Part shown: positions 16,994 through 25,197 of the stretch, one piece after another
Layout of the letters: each line of letters starts with the position of its first letter
Position numbering within the stretch: the first letter of the stretch is position 1
Source of the DNA: Mesorhizobium sp. NZP2298
Lineage (GTDB): Bacteria > Pseudomonadota > Alphaproteobacteria > Rhizobiales > Rhizobiaceae
Length of the DNA stretch: 64,000 bases
Direction of reading: 5' to 3'
Assembly (NCBI RefSeq): GCF_013170825.1
Contig: NZ_CP033365.1
Span: 5,096,001 to 5,160,000 of the forward strand
Notes under the pieces: generated by a model
Databases searched by the model: none
Seen by the model: only the letters and a program-made list of their open reading frames with translations
Told to the model about the DNA's origin: nothing
Made by a program: the position numbers and the translations under genes

Positions 16994-17407
16994 GATCGGT
17001 TTCCTGTTTGCGGACGTCCAGTGTTGACTGGACAGCCACTTGCGATCAACCGCCAGAGCGCAAAAAAAGAACTGCCAGAAACCGGTTGCGGTTTCCATCC
17101 CGGGCATCAGCCTACAGAGTGGTACGCCGGAAACGCGAGCGAGCGACGACAGCAGGCTGATTATGTTCAAACCTGCATTTGCATCTCACCAACCCAGGCA
17201 CTGCGCCGGAGCCTTCGCCAAGCACGACAAGGAGACGGTTCAATGGGCGAGCGAGGCAGCCAACCGGCGCCTCGCTTTGCTTGCCCCCTCGGTCTCATCC
17301 CGATGTTCAGCCCCGAGGGCTGAACCCGCTGCCGGACTTGCTTCGATCCAGTGCGTCAGAGCGTCCTTGCCGAGCCCCGAAGGACACGCGACGCCCCAAC
17401 GACCGGT

Positions 17408-17884
17408 CTACTTCTTGGCCGGAGCCTTCGCCTTCGCGGGCGCTGCCTTGGCCTTCGGCGCGGCGGCTTTCTTCACCGCGGGCTTTGTAGCGGCCGCTGC
17501 TGCTTTCGCGGCCGGCTTTGCCGCTGCCTTCGCGGCGGGCTTTGCCGCTGCCTTCGCGGCGGGCTTTGCCGCAGCCTTGGCGGGCGCCGCCTTCTTGGCT
17601 GCGGGTTTTGCCGCTGCCTTGACCGCAGGCTTCTTCGCCGGTGCAGCCTTCGCTGCAGGCTTTGCCGCTGCCTTGACGGGCGCCGCCTTCTTCACTGCGG
17701 GCTTCGCCACAGCCTTGGCCGCTGCCGGCTTCTTGGCCGGTGCTGCTTTCGCCGCGGGCTTTGCCGCCGCCTTCGCAGGCGCTGCTTTCTTCACTGCCGT
17801 TGCGGCCTTCGCCGCGACTGCTTTTGCGGGTGCTTTCTTTGCCGGTGCTTTGGAAGCCGGCGCTTTAGATGACTGCTTAGCCAT
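17408..17884 (-). CDS. Histone H1-like Lys/Ala/Pro-rich repetitive protein
   Basis: A 158-residue protein made almost wholly of Ala, Lys and Pro in repeats such as AAAKPAAKA and KKAAPAKAAAKP. No globular domain is visible. This resembles eukaryotic histone H1 tails and bacterial HctB/AlgP-like proteins, so a DNA-compacting or nucleoid role is likely by analogy. The start at 17884 (MAKQSSKAP) has GAAGGGG upstream. The DNA is repetitive, with ggctttgccgctgccttcgc-type units, so copy number probably varies among strains. Confidence 0.82.
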   Translation of the reverse strand: MAKQSSKAPASKAPAKKAPAKAVAAKAATAVKKAAPAKAAAKPAAKAAPAKKPAAAKAVAKPAVKKAAPVKAAAKPAAKAAPAKKPAVKAAAKPAAKKAAPAKAAAKPAAKAAAKPAAKAAAKPAAKAAAAATKPAVKKAAAPKAKAAPAKAKAPAKK

Positions 17885-18426
17885 GTCATGCCCCTTCACG
17901 TTATGCCGATGGCCGTGAATGACCCCGGCGCGCAATGCATATCTGACTCGCGGCTCGCTAGCCAGCGAAGCAATGGTATGATTTTCTCAGCTTAAATTTT
18001 CGTTGAGATCGTGACGCGATCGCACTCATCATCGCAAAAATCCGTCGCTGATCTTCTGATACCACCGGCAATTTGACACCGGCATTCTCGATGCGAGCCC
18101 ACCATCGAACTCCCAAGACTAGCGAGCAACTTTACGCATGATCGTCGGCCGTGAATATCATGACCTGCCACCTCATCGAGGCGATCATCTTCCGCAAGCG
18201 AACGGTCTATGTGGATCACGAGCGCGATACGGCGACCGATCTGAGGATCACCTTGTCAAGCATGCATCCCTACCTCCAATTGACAGATAACTCTGCACAG
18301 CAGAGTATTCTGCAAAGATGCGGTCGCGCTTTGTCGATCGCGCAAGAAGCAAGTGGCGCTGCCGCTTTCCGAGAGCGCCGTGCCACATGACGACAATCCA
18401 AGGCCTTGCCGCATTGGAGCCCATCG
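17885..18426. other. Non-coding gap upstream of the wHTH regulator
   Basis: Over these 542 bases composition is more AT-rich than the neighbours and no frame looks like a protein. The one structured item is the inverted repeat listed separately at 18290-18306. The promoter of the H1-like gene must lie at the left end. Confidence 0.5.
18290..18306. promoter_or_regulatory. Inverted repeat ACTCTGC-ACA-GCAGAGT, likely operator
   Basis: A perfect 7-bp inverted repeat with a 3-base centre lies between a TTGACA (18280-18285) and TATTCT (18306-18311). The 20-base spacing is long for a sigma-70 promoter, which suggests either a regulated promoter or coincidence. It is 120 bases upstream of the wHTH gene. 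Confidence 0.4.
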
Positions 18427-18738
18427 ATGAGCGTCGACGACATCATTCACCAGAGTATGCGGCTCAGGATCATGGCCATCCTCAACACGCTGGAAAGGCG
18501 CGAGGCGCTGGAGTTCACCCAATTGAAGATCATGGTCGAAGCCACCGACGGAAATCTCGGGGCACACCTCGATACGCTGGCCAGGGCGGGCTATGTCGAT
18601 ATTGAAAAGCTTTTCGTCGGGCGACGGCCGCAGACCCGGGTCAAGGCAACAACGATCGGGCGGCGGGCCTTTCGCGGTCACATTGCCTTTCTTCGCAAGA
18701 TCATCGATCAGGCGGAGGCAACGCGGCGCGGGAAATAG
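18427..18738 (+). CDS. Winged-helix transcriptional regulator (small, ArsR/MarR-like)
   Basis: A 103-residue protein that is essentially one winged helix: SMRLRIMAILNTLERREALEFTQL in helices 1-2, then ATDGNLGAHLDTLARAGYV as recognition helix and KLFVGRRPQTRVKATTIGRRA as the wing. It matches the short stand-alone HTH family often annotated as DNA-binding transcriptional regulator (HTH_34-like). I chose the ATG at 18427 with GGAG seven bases upstream. It has no obvious target beside it other than itself. Confidence 0.87.
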   Translation: MSVDDIIHQSMRLRIMAILNTLERREALEFTQLKIMVEATDGNLGAHLDTLARAGYVDIEKLFVGRRPQTRVKATTIGRRAFRGHIAFLRKIIDQAEATRRGK

Positions 18739-18816
18739 CACTGCAATTGAGCGAACACCGTTGGCGCGTCGCAACGACGGCGGCGCCCCGCGTGTAGGGC
18801 AGGCACATGGATTTCG

Positions 18817-19653
18817 TCACGGCTGATAGCCGAGGCAGATGGCCCCGAGCGCCACGACGGCGCAGGCGCCGACCCGCCGGGGTGTCAGCGTCTCGCCGAG
18901 AAACAGCCGGCCGATGAAAGCCGCGAAGACGACACTGGTCTCGCGGACCGCGGTGATCGGACCGGCAGGTCCGAGCGCGAAGGCCGCCACCACGACGCCA
19001 TAGGCCAGAAGCGCGAACAGGCCGCCGCCCAGTGCCTTCCAGGTCTCCGGCGCCCACGGGTCGACAGCAAGCCGGCCACGACAGGCGACGAAGGTCGCCG
19101 GCAGCAATGCGCCATAGGCCAGCAGGACCCAGGCGGTGTAGGCGCCGACATTGCCCGCCGCGCGAACGCCGATTGCATCGACCGTCGCATAGGCGGCGAT
19201 GATAGCTCCCGTTGCCAGCGCATAGAGGATCGATGTCGTGGCGGCTCTTCCTCGTCCGAGCGAAAGACCCATGATGCCACCGCCGACCAGGGCGACGCCG
19301 ACGGTCTCCAGAACGGTGAGCTGCTGGCCGGCCAGCAGGAAGCCGCCAAGGGTGACAAGCAGAGGCACGCTGCCGCGAACAATCGGGTAGACCTGTCCCA
19401 ATTCGCCATGTTTGTAGGCGGCCACCAGGAACACGCTGTAGCCAACCTGCAGGCAGGCCGAGAGCCCGACATAGAGCCAGGCCGACGTAGCCGGAAAACC
19501 GTTGAGGATTGCCACGGGAATGGCCAGCACCGTGCTGGAGAAGCTCATGACGGTGACGGTCCACAACCTGTCGGCGCCTGTTCGCAGGAAAGCGTTCCAG
19601 CTTGCGTGCAGGATCGCCGCGAACAGCGCGAGGCCGACGACCAGCGGGCTCAT
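18817..19653 (-). CDS. EamA/DMT-family transporter under TetR control
   Basis: A 278-residue permease with about ten membrane segments in two EamA halves (VVGLALFAAILHASWNAFLRT at the start; FAAFIGRLFLGETLTPRR in the second half). Substrate unknown; family members export drugs or metabolites. Its ATG overlaps the last codon of the TetR gene by four bases (ATGA), so the two are one transcription and translation unit, which makes the transporter the probable effector-linked target of that regulator. Confidence 0.92.
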   Translation of the reverse strand: MSPLVVGLALFAAILHASWNAFLRTGADRLWTVTVMSFSSTVLAIPVAILNGFPATSAWLYVGLSACLQVGYSVFLVAAYKHGELGQVYPIVRGSVPLLVTLGGFLLAGQQLTVLETVGVALVGGGIMGLSLGRGRAATTSILYALATGAIIAAYATVDAIGVRAAGNVGAYTAWVLLAYGALLPATFVACRGRLAVDPWAPETWKALGGGLFALLAYGVVVAAFALGPAGPITAVRETSVVFAAFIGRLFLGETLTPRRVGACAVVALGAICLGYQP

Positions 19654-20231
19654 TGCGGCCTGCGCGAGGCAGCGACGATGTCCAGGGCCGCCTTGCGGGC
19701 TTCACGAAGAGCGGTACTCGCCTGCCCCATCTGCGCCATCAGGGTGGCCCCTTCGATCAGCATCAACAGCGTCGCCGCCACGTTCTCGGCGCGCCCGCGC
19801 GGCATCACCTGCGCGAGGATCGATCGCATGCGCTGCCTGAAGCCGTCCTTCTGCCTGGCGACGGCCTTGAATACGGCATGCCGCGGATCGCCGAACTCAG
19901 CCAGCGCATGCGCGAACAGGCAGCCGTGGAAATCCGGGCTACGGAACCAGCGGCCATGCCAGTCGAAAATCTTCGCGATCTTCTGCTCCGGCGTCATGCT
20001 CTCCCGCGCAAGCTGGTCGAGCTGTTCGTCAAAACGCCTGGCGCGATAGTCGAGCACCGCGACGATCAGTTCATCCTTGCTGGGGAAGTGGCGATACATC
20101 GTCATCTTGGCCACATCGGCCTCGGCGATGATCCAGTCGATCCCGGTGGCGTGGAAGCCGGCACGCTTGAACAGCGCGTAGGCGGTTTCGACGACGTGCT
20201 GGCGTTTGTCGGAGACAGGCGACGGCGTCAT
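19650..20231 (-). CDS. TetR-family transcriptional regulator
   Basis: A 193-residue TetR repressor. The HTH occupies the first 60 residues (HVVETAYALFKRAGFHATGIDWI, ADVAKMTMYRHFPSKDELIV) and the C-terminal ligand domain contains FDWHGRWFRSPDFHGCLFAHA, a pattern seen in a common TetR subgroup. I chose the ATG at 20231; a TTG four codons earlier would put the gene nearer the operator. It is followed, with overlap, by the EamA gene. The palindrome 17 bases upstream of the ATG is the likely self-operator. Confidence 0.94.
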   Translation of the reverse strand: MTPSPVSDKRQHVVETAYALFKRAGFHATGIDWIIAEADVAKMTMYRHFPSKDELIVAVLDYRARRFDEQLDQLARESMTPEQKIAKIFDWHGRWFRSPDFHGCLFAHALAEFGDPRHAVFKAVARQKDGFRQRMRSILAQVMPRGRAENVAATLLMLIEGATLMAQMGQASTALREARKAALDIVAASRRPQ

Positions 20232-20247
20232 GATGCGCACCAAGTGA

Positions 20248-20265
20248 TGAGACAGGTCTGTCTCA
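20248..20265. promoter_or_regulatory. TetR operator, perfect palindrome TGAGACAG-GT-CTGTCTCA
   Basis: An 18-base sequence with 8-bp perfect arms, 17 bases upstream of the TetR start codon. ACAGxxCTGT-centred palindromes are known operators for TetR proteins of this kind. Binding here would block transcription of tetR-eamA. Confidence 0.7.
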
Positions 20266-20305
20266 TACCTATGCGATGGATCTCACCGTCTGTCAACACG
20301 GCACG

Positions 20306-20339
20306 GAAAAGGCCTGCGGCTGATTAAGCCGCAGGCCTT
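20306..20339 (-). terminator. Rho-independent terminator of the exported Cys-containing protein gene
   Basis: On the minus strand aaggcctgcggct-taatc-agccgcaggcctt forms a 13-bp stem followed by TTTTCC. It begins 30 bases beyond the stop of the gene transcribed towards it and insulates tetR from read-through. Confidence 0.88.
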
Positions 20340-20368
20340 GAAGAAAATCGAGAAACGGAAGGTTGCGT

Positions 20369-20821
20369 CTAGCGCAGGACGCGGCAGCGGCCGTTGTAGA
20401 CCATCCAGCGGTCGAAGCCCGAGACGCAGAATTCGACATTGTCGCCGATCGAGGCAAAGCCCTGGCCTTCCTCGATCAGGTACCAGATGGACCGGTCGCG
20501 CCCGTCGGAGAGGCTGACGGTGGCCCCGCAGTAGCGGCGGCCGATCGGCCAGGTGTCGTCGGCCGGCAGATAGCGGTGCTGATGAATGCGCCGGAAGTCG
20601 GTGATCTGCACATCCGGCAGATGCGGCACATGATGCACCTGGTAGGAGAAGCGGGAGGTGATCTTGCTCAGCACCCAAGGCTGGCCGCAGACGCCGCCAT
20701 CGTCGTCCGAATAGACGCCAAGGTCAGCCGCCTGGACCGCATGGGTAATGCCAAGAGGCGCGGCGAGCGGGGTACAGAGCGAAATCAGGGCAGCAAGTGC
20801 GGATTTGGCGAAGCGAGTCAT
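20369..20821 (-). CDS. Exported conserved hypothetical protein (rhizobial)
   Basis: A 150-residue protein with a signal peptide (KSALAALISLCTPLAAPLGI, probable cleavage after VQA). The mature part has four Cys (GGVCGQPW, RRYCGATV, EFCVSGF, GRCRVL), a spacing that would suit two disulfides in the periplasm, and a His-rich middle (HHVPHLPDVQITDFRRIHQH). I know similar proteins from Rhizobiales but no function. GAGAGG precedes the ATG. It ends in a strong terminator, so it is probably monocistronic. Confidence 0.83.
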   Translation of the reverse strand: MTRFAKSALAALISLCTPLAAPLGITHAVQAADLGVYSDDDGGVCGQPWVLSKITSRFSYQVHHVPHLPDVQITDFRRIHQHRYLPADDTWPIGRRYCGATVSLSDGRDRSIWYLIEEGQGFASIGDNVEFCVSGFDRWMVYNGRCRVLR

Positions 20822-20958
20822 GACAGCCTCTCAAGGTCGATTGCGCGCACTGTGCGGATTCGCTTGGCGTCGGTCAAGCGGTTGCTCAGACAATGGTTTC
20901 CAGAAACGAGCTGGAGCGTCTACCAACGTACCTACCGGCTACACGTTCCTCTCCAGTA

Positions 20959-21381
20959 TCAGTCTTCCGGAAGAAAGGCGGGGTTGAAGACGACCTCCCA
21001 GAGATGGTCATCCGGATCCTGGAAATAGCCGGCATAGCCGCCCCAGAACGTATTCTGGGCCGGCTTGACGAGACGCGCGCCTGCTCTGACGGCCTGCGCC
21101 ATCACGGCATCAACCTCGGCTTCGCTCGTGACATTGTGCCCGATGGTGAACTCGGTCGGGCTGCGGCCGGTCTGGTCGATGCCGGCGTCACGGGCGATGT
21201 CGGAACGTTCGAAGATCGCGAACTTCAAGCCGCCCTGCAGATCGAAGAAGGCGACGGCGCCATGCTCGAACTCCCTGCCGATGATGCCCTCGGTCGGAAG
21301 CCCAAGTCCGTTTCGGTAGAATTCGAGCGAAGCTTCCAGACTATCGACACCAAGGGTGATGACACTGATGCGAGCTTTCAT
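20959..21381 (-). CDS. VOC-family (glyoxalase-like) protein
   Basis: A 140-residue two-module VOC protein: ISVITLGVDSLEASLEFYRN starts the first beta-alpha-beta-beta-beta unit and AGYFQDPDDHLWEVVFNP ends the second, with the C-terminal Glu metal ligand. VOC proteins include glyoxalase I, dioxygenases and fosfomycin/bleomycin resistance proteins; none of these can be assigned here. AAGGAG precedes the ATG. It is divergent from an AraC regulator, across 183 bases, which may control it. Confidence 0.9.
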   Translation of the reverse strand: MKARISVITLGVDSLEASLEFYRNGLGLPTEGIIGREFEHGAVAFFDLQGGLKFAIFERSDIARDAGIDQTGRSPTEFTIGHNVTSEAEVDAVMAQAVRAGARLVKPAQNTFWGGYAGYFQDPDDHLWEVVFNPAFLPED

Positions 21382-21564
21382 TTTGATTTCTCCTTTCTAT
21401 ATTCTGGACTTGTGCGGTGACGTCAGCGCGGATGCGGTGGCTAATGCCAGCGTAAGGCTTCATGTGATTGCCATTGCTGGAGCGGCGCGCATTGAAGATT
21501 TCGGTCAAGATGGCGGAGAGCGCCGGCCAAACGGCGAGCCTGCGATTGCTGGCCAAGCAGACGG

Positions 21565-22347
21565 ATGATGGCTGAAGGAATGGAAGCGGTACTGGCGCAG
21601 ACCACCGGCTTTTTCCAGGAACGTCCGGCAGACAGGCGGCTGGGTGCCGTCTTCGCGTCCGTCTGGGTCCACCGCATGCAGGACCAGGACGCTCCACCTG
21701 TCGTGATAACGCCGGATGCGACGATCGACCTGCAGTGGATCGACGGCCGGTTGCGGGTCGCGGGGCCGGACCGGGAGCCGCAGATCGAGATATTGCCTTC
21801 AGGAGCGACGATTGTCGGGTTCAGATTCCGGCCAGGTGCGGCCGCCGCGTGGCTGGGCGTGCCGGCCAACCGGATCGTCGGAGAACGCCTCGACCTCGGT
21901 GACCTCTGGGGCACCGGGGCGCGCCATCTGGCATGCCGCGTGCGGGCCACGCCCGATCTTGCCAAGCTGGTAGGACAATTGGAGAAGGCAATCGGGGAAT
22001 ACACGCAAGAACACCGTGCGCCCGATGTAGTCATGGGCAATGCATTCGACGTCATCGACCGGGGGCTGCCGGCCGGCAAGCCGCTGGTGCCGTTCCTGCT
22101 GCACAGCTTGCATATGAGCGAGCGGTCGCTGCGTCGCCGTTTCGAGGAAAGTTTCGGCTACGGCCCCAAGACGCTCGACCGCATCCTTCGCTTCCATCGT
22201 TTCCGGCGTCTGCGGCAGGCATCCAGCAATGCCTCGACCGCTGTATTGGCGGTCGAGGCCGGCTATGCCGATCAGGCCCATTTGATACGCGAAAGCAGGC
22301 GGCTGTCCGGCATCACGCCGTCGGCACTGGCCGCCACCGGCGCATAG
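21565..22347 (+). CDS. AraC-family transcriptional regulator
   Basis: A 260-residue regulator. The N-terminal part (VFASVWVHRMQDQDAPPVV, PDATIDLQWIDGRL) matches the DUF6597-type sensory domain. The C-terminal AraC HTH domain is clear: MSERSLRRRFEESFGYGPKT, LDRILRFHRFRRLRQ and VEAGYADQAHLIRESRRLSG. A start at the second ATG, one codon later, is equally likely. Orientation next to the VOC gene suggests regulation of that gene. The effector is unknown. Confidence 0.92.
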   Translation: MMAEGMEAVLAQTTGFFQERPADRRLGAVFASVWVHRMQDQDAPPVVITPDATIDLQWIDGRLRVAGPDREPQIEILPSGATIVGFRFRPGAAAAWLGVPANRIVGERLDLGDLWGTGARHLACRVRATPDLAKLVGQLEKAIGEYTQEHRAPDVVMGNAFDVIDRGLPAGKPLVPFLLHSLHMSERSLRRRFEESFGYGPKTLDRILRFHRFRRLRQASSNASTAVLAVEAGYADQAHLIRESRRLSGITPSALAATGA

Positions 22348-22366
22348 AGCGCCCGGCCGACAGGGT

Positions 22367-23230
22367 TCAAGCCGTGCCCGCCTGCTCCCCGGCCAGCCAT
22401 TCCAGCGACCAGTGCGCCGGCTTTTCCACCGCAAGCAATTTGTGCAGTGCCGGCAACACCGTCCGCAATTCGGCTTCCAGCGTGAAGGGCGGATTGACCA
22501 CCACCATGCCGCTGCCATCAAGGCTGGGTTCCGAAGAGGGCGGCCGGATCTCGAATTCGATGTCGAGGATTTTCGGGATGCCGGATTGCTTCAGCGCCTT
22601 CCTGAAGGCGATGATCGCCTTGCGGTCCTTGATTGGATACCACAGCGCGTAAATGCCGCCGGGCCAGCGCTTGTGCGCCCTTACGAGCCCGTCGACCAGG
22701 CGGCCGAACTCGCCCTCCTCCTCGAATGGTGGATCGATGAGAACCAGGCCGCGCTTCTCCTTCGGCGGCAGATGCGCGCCCAGCGCCAGCCAGCCGTCGA
22801 GTTCCATCACCCTCACCTGGAAGTCACCGGCGAATTCCGCCTTCAGCTTGGCGGCGTCTTTCGGGTGCAGTTCGATCGCCGACAACCGGTCCTGCTTGCG
22901 CAGGAGATGGCGCGCCAGCATCGGCGAACCCGGATATTTCTTCACGCCGTCCCCGGGATTGAGCGACCGCACAGCCTCCAGATAGGGCGCCAGCAACGCG
23001 CCCGCCCTGGCGTCGAACGAGGCATCGATCAGCCTGCCGATGCCACCCTGCCATTCGCCGGTCTTCTGCGCCTCGAGCGACGACAGATCGTAACGGCCAA
23101 TGCCGGCATGGGTGTCGACGACGCGAAAAGCCTTGTCCTTCTGCTTGAGATAGTCGAGCAGCCGCGTCAGCACGACATGCTTGACGACATCGGCGAAATT
23201 TCCGGCGTGGTAGGCGTGGCGATAGTTCAC
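22367..23230 (-). CDS. rlmJ: 23S rRNA (adenine(2030)-N(6))-methyltransferase
   Basis: RlmJ methylates A2030 of 23S rRNA before ribosome assembly. The 287-residue protein starts MNYRHAYHAGNFADVVKHVV, the family hallmark, and has the SAM region RVVDTHAGIGRYDL and the catalytic motif LVLIDPPFEEEGEF (DPPF). The start is GTG, overlapping the stop of the upstream gene in GTGA, so it is coupled to it. Length matches the family. Confidence 0.97.
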   Translation of the reverse strand: MNYRHAYHAGNFADVVKHVVLTRLLDYLKQKDKAFRVVDTHAGIGRYDLSSLEAQKTGEWQGGIGRLIDASFDARAGALLAPYLEAVRSLNPGDGVKKYPGSPMLARHLLRKQDRLSAIELHPKDAAKLKAEFAGDFQVRVMELDGWLALGAHLPPKEKRGLVLIDPPFEEEGEFGRLVDGLVRAHKRWPGGIYALWYPIKDRKAIIAFRKALKQSGIPKILDIEFEIRPPSSEPSLDGSGMVVVNPPFTLEAELRTVLPALHKLLAVEKPAHWSLEWLAGEQAGTA

Positions 23231-23838
23231 TTGGGTCCCCTGCCCCAGCGCGGCTGCGGTGGTTGCGAGTTCGGATTGTCCGGCCGGCCGCCACCGGAAC
23301 GCAGGGACAGCAGGAAGCCGATCAGACCGATCGCCATCAGCGAGAGGCCGACCGGCCGCGCACGACGGTCAGCTTCGCCGACACCGGAGCGCAGCACAAG
23401 GTCGACCGCCCGCATCGGTATGTCCTCGGCATCGCCCGGACCGACGGTGAAGACATAAGGGCCGGGACTGACGGTCGCGATGACGCCCGCCTCGTCGCGA
23501 AAGATCTTGTCGGGCAGTTGCGGGCTCGCCTGGCGCGGGTTGTCGACATGGTTGAACTGCAATGTCGATGCAAGCACCGTGCGGCCATTGGTGGCGGCGG
23601 TCAGGGTCAACACCGTGCGTTGCTGCGAAACGATGCGCTCGGCTCTCGCGGTCAGGTCGACCAATGCCCGCACCGGCGCATCGCGGCCCGAGAGCGACAC
23701 GGTCACTGGTTTGAAGCGGCCTTGTTCATAGACCCGCCAGGTACCGATCTCGCGGCCGGAAAAATTGGTCATCGCCCAGGGATAGATAAGGCCTATACCG
23801 GTGCCGGCGAGCAGGATCAGGACAAACAGAAAGCGCAT
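23227..23838 (-). CDS. Conserved hypothetical membrane-anchored protein
   Basis: A 203-residue protein with an N-terminal segment FLFVLILLAGTGIGLIYPWA and a second hydrophobic segment near the C-terminus (PVGLSLMAIGLIGFLLSL), leaving a predicted periplasmic domain of about 140 residues between them. A Pro/Gly/Asn-rich tail is cytoplasmic. I recognise it as a rhizobial protein of unknown function and cannot say more. It overlaps rlmJ by four bases and is probably in one transcript with it. Confidence 0.8.
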   Translation of the reverse strand: MRFLFVLILLAGTGIGLIYPWAMTNFSGREIGTWRVYEQGRFKPVTVSLSGRDAPVRALVDLTARAERIVSQQRTVLTLTAATNGRTVLASTLQFNHVDNPRQASPQLPDKIFRDEAGVIATVSPGPYVFTVGPGDAEDIPMRAVDLVLRSGVGEADRRARPVGLSLMAIGLIGFLLSLRSGGGRPDNPNSQPPQPRWGRGPK

Positions 23839-23871
23839 TCAGACAGTCACCTTGTAATCATGCCTTGGCAA

Positions 23872-24549
23872 TCACGCCTTGCCTGGCAACTGGCCTGTAC
23901 CGGCACCGTCGCGCAGGCGTTCCATTTCGTCCAGCAGCATGTCGAGGCCGAGTTCGAATGTCTTGTCGAATTCTGCGGCGCCGAAAAAGCGCCCGGCCGC
24001 CGTGACATTGGGAAAATCCCGGGCCAGTTGCTCGTCGCTGACCGTGTTCACAGCCGATGGCCCCTTGGCATAGCCCGCATTCTCGTCCAGCACCGCCCCC
24101 ATCAAGTAATAGCCGACGGCGCGAAACAGCCGCGCGCTGAGTTCGGTGTCAAAGCCGGCATCCCTGAACAGGCCGATAATGCCGTCCAGCCAGGCAAGGC
24201 AGATGGGCGAGTTCATACGGTAGGTGACGAAGAAAGCGGCATAGGCGGGATGGTCGCGGCCGATGCGACGAAAATCCTCGATGGCGATGCGCATCCTTTG
24301 CCGCCATGGAAGGCTGGCGTCGGGCATTTCAAGCGCACCTATCAACCGGTCGACGAGGGCTTCGTGCAAATGCGCCACCGAAGGAAAGTGGTGGTAAATG
24401 CTCATCGCCTCGCAACCGAGTGCCGCCGCCAGCTTGCGCATGGAAAAGCCGGCAAGCCCCTCCTTCTCGATCACCTCGAAGGCCGCGTCCTCGATCATCT
24501 CGCGCGACAGGCGGCCACGTGTTCCGGCTTTTTTTATCGATGAGTCCAT
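23872..24549 (-). CDS. TetR-family transcriptional regulator
   Basis: A 225-residue regulator with a TetR HTH at residues 13-60 (EVIEKEGLAGFSMRKLAAAL, CEAMSIYHHFPSVAHLHEAL) and a C-terminal TetR_C-like domain (HPAYAAFFVTYRMNSPI, FRAVGYYLMGAVLDENAG). It is divergent from the exported AhpD-like gene, with only 84 bases between starts; two copies of a palindrome in that gap are its likely binding sites. Repression of both genes is inferred. Confidence 0.94.
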   Translation of the reverse strand: MDSSIKKAGTRGRLSREMIEDAAFEVIEKEGLAGFSMRKLAAALGCEAMSIYHHFPSVAHLHEALVDRLIGALEMPDASLPWRQRMRIAIEDFRRIGRDHPAYAAFFVTYRMNSPICLAWLDGIIGLFRDAGFDTELSARLFRAVGYYLMGAVLDENAGYAKGPSAVNTVSDEQLARDFPNVTAAGRFFGAAEFDKTFELGLDMLLDEMERLRDGAGTGQLPGKA

Positions 24550-24562
24550 GCGCCGCTTGACA

Positions 24563-24608
24563 ACTTACACTGTAAGGTTCAATTTCCACATCACCTTACA
24601 CCGTAAGG
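24563..24608. promoter_or_regulatory. Two TetR operator palindromes (CTTACA-N-TGTAAG type)
   Basis: Site 1, cttacactgtaag (24564-24576), and site 2, ccttacaccgtaagg (24594-24608), share the ttac...gtaa core, 30 bases apart centre to centre (about three helical turns). They lie between the divergent TetR and AhpD-like genes, where one dimer per site would cover both promoters. Confidence 0.75.
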
Positions 24609-24633
24609 CTTGGAAAAACCAGAGGAGAATGTC

Positions 24634-25104
24634 ATGTTCGACTATCGCATTCTTTCATCCGTGCCTTCTTCCATCCGCCGGACCTGCCTGCTCGCCGCTA
24701 CCGGCTGCGCACTGACGCTGGCCGCGGCACCTGCCCATGCCGACGACTATGATGCGACCCTCATGGACATCCAGTCGACCATGGGTGGCGTACCGAGCTT
24801 TGTGAAGCAATTTCCCAAAGCCGGTCTGCCCGGTGCCTGGGCCGAGGTCAAGGCCATCGAACTCAGTGACAAGACGGCGCTGCCGCCAAAGGTCAAGTCG
24901 CTGATCTCGCTGGCGGTGGCGGCGCAGATTCCGTGCAGCTATTGCATCTGGTCGGACACCCAGGACGCTAAGCGCGCCGGCGCCACCGACGAGGAGATCC
25001 AGGAAGCCGTGACAATGGCTGCGTTGACCCGCCACTGGAGCACCATTTTCAATGGCATGCAGGTCGATTTCGACACGTTCAAGAAGGAAATGGGCGGGCA
25101 ATAA
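24634..25104 (+). CDS. Exported carboxymuconolactone decarboxylase/AhpD-like protein
   Basis: A 156-residue protein with a signal peptide (RTCLLAATGCALTLAAAPA, cleavage after AHA) followed by a CMD/AhpD domain: PPKVKSLISLAVAAQIPCSYCIW with the CxxC pair, then RAGATDEEIQEAVTMAAL. AhpD-type proteins use CxxC plus Glu/His for peroxidase or disulfide chemistry in the cytoplasm; here the usual His after the second Cys is replaced (CIWSD) and the protein is exported. Its role is unknown. The ATG at 24634 has AGAGGAG upstream. Probably repressed by the divergent TetR protein. Its last codons lie in a 34-bp tandem repeat. Confidence 0.88.
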   Translation: MFDYRILSSVPSSIRRTCLLAATGCALTLAAAPAHADDYDATLMDIQSTMGGVPSFVKQFPKAGLPGAWAEVKAIELSDKTALPPKVKSLISLAVAAQIPCSYCIWSDTQDAKRAGATDEEIQEAVTMAALTRHWSTIFNGMQVDFDTFKKEMGGQ

Positions 25105-25161
25105 GCCCGCAGGCAACAAGGAAATGGACGGGCAATAGGCCGGTCAGCAAGAAGGAAATGG
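25084..25161 (+). repeat. 34-bp tandem repeat across the end of the AhpD-like gene
   Basis: aaggaaatgg recurs at 25084, 25118 and 25152, each 34 bases apart; the first two units continue rcgggcaata. The first copy encodes the C-terminal KEMGGQ and stop; copies 2 and 3 are beyond the stop. This looks like a recent slippage or duplication. Confidence 0.85.
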
Positions 25162-25197
25162 GGAAGTGGCGAATCAGCCGATGACGGTTGTCATATT

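Noticed and set aside
18151..18390. A 79-residue frame upstream of the wHTH gene
   Set aside because: Composition looks random, it overlaps the inverted repeat and candidate promoter, and it shows no family motif.
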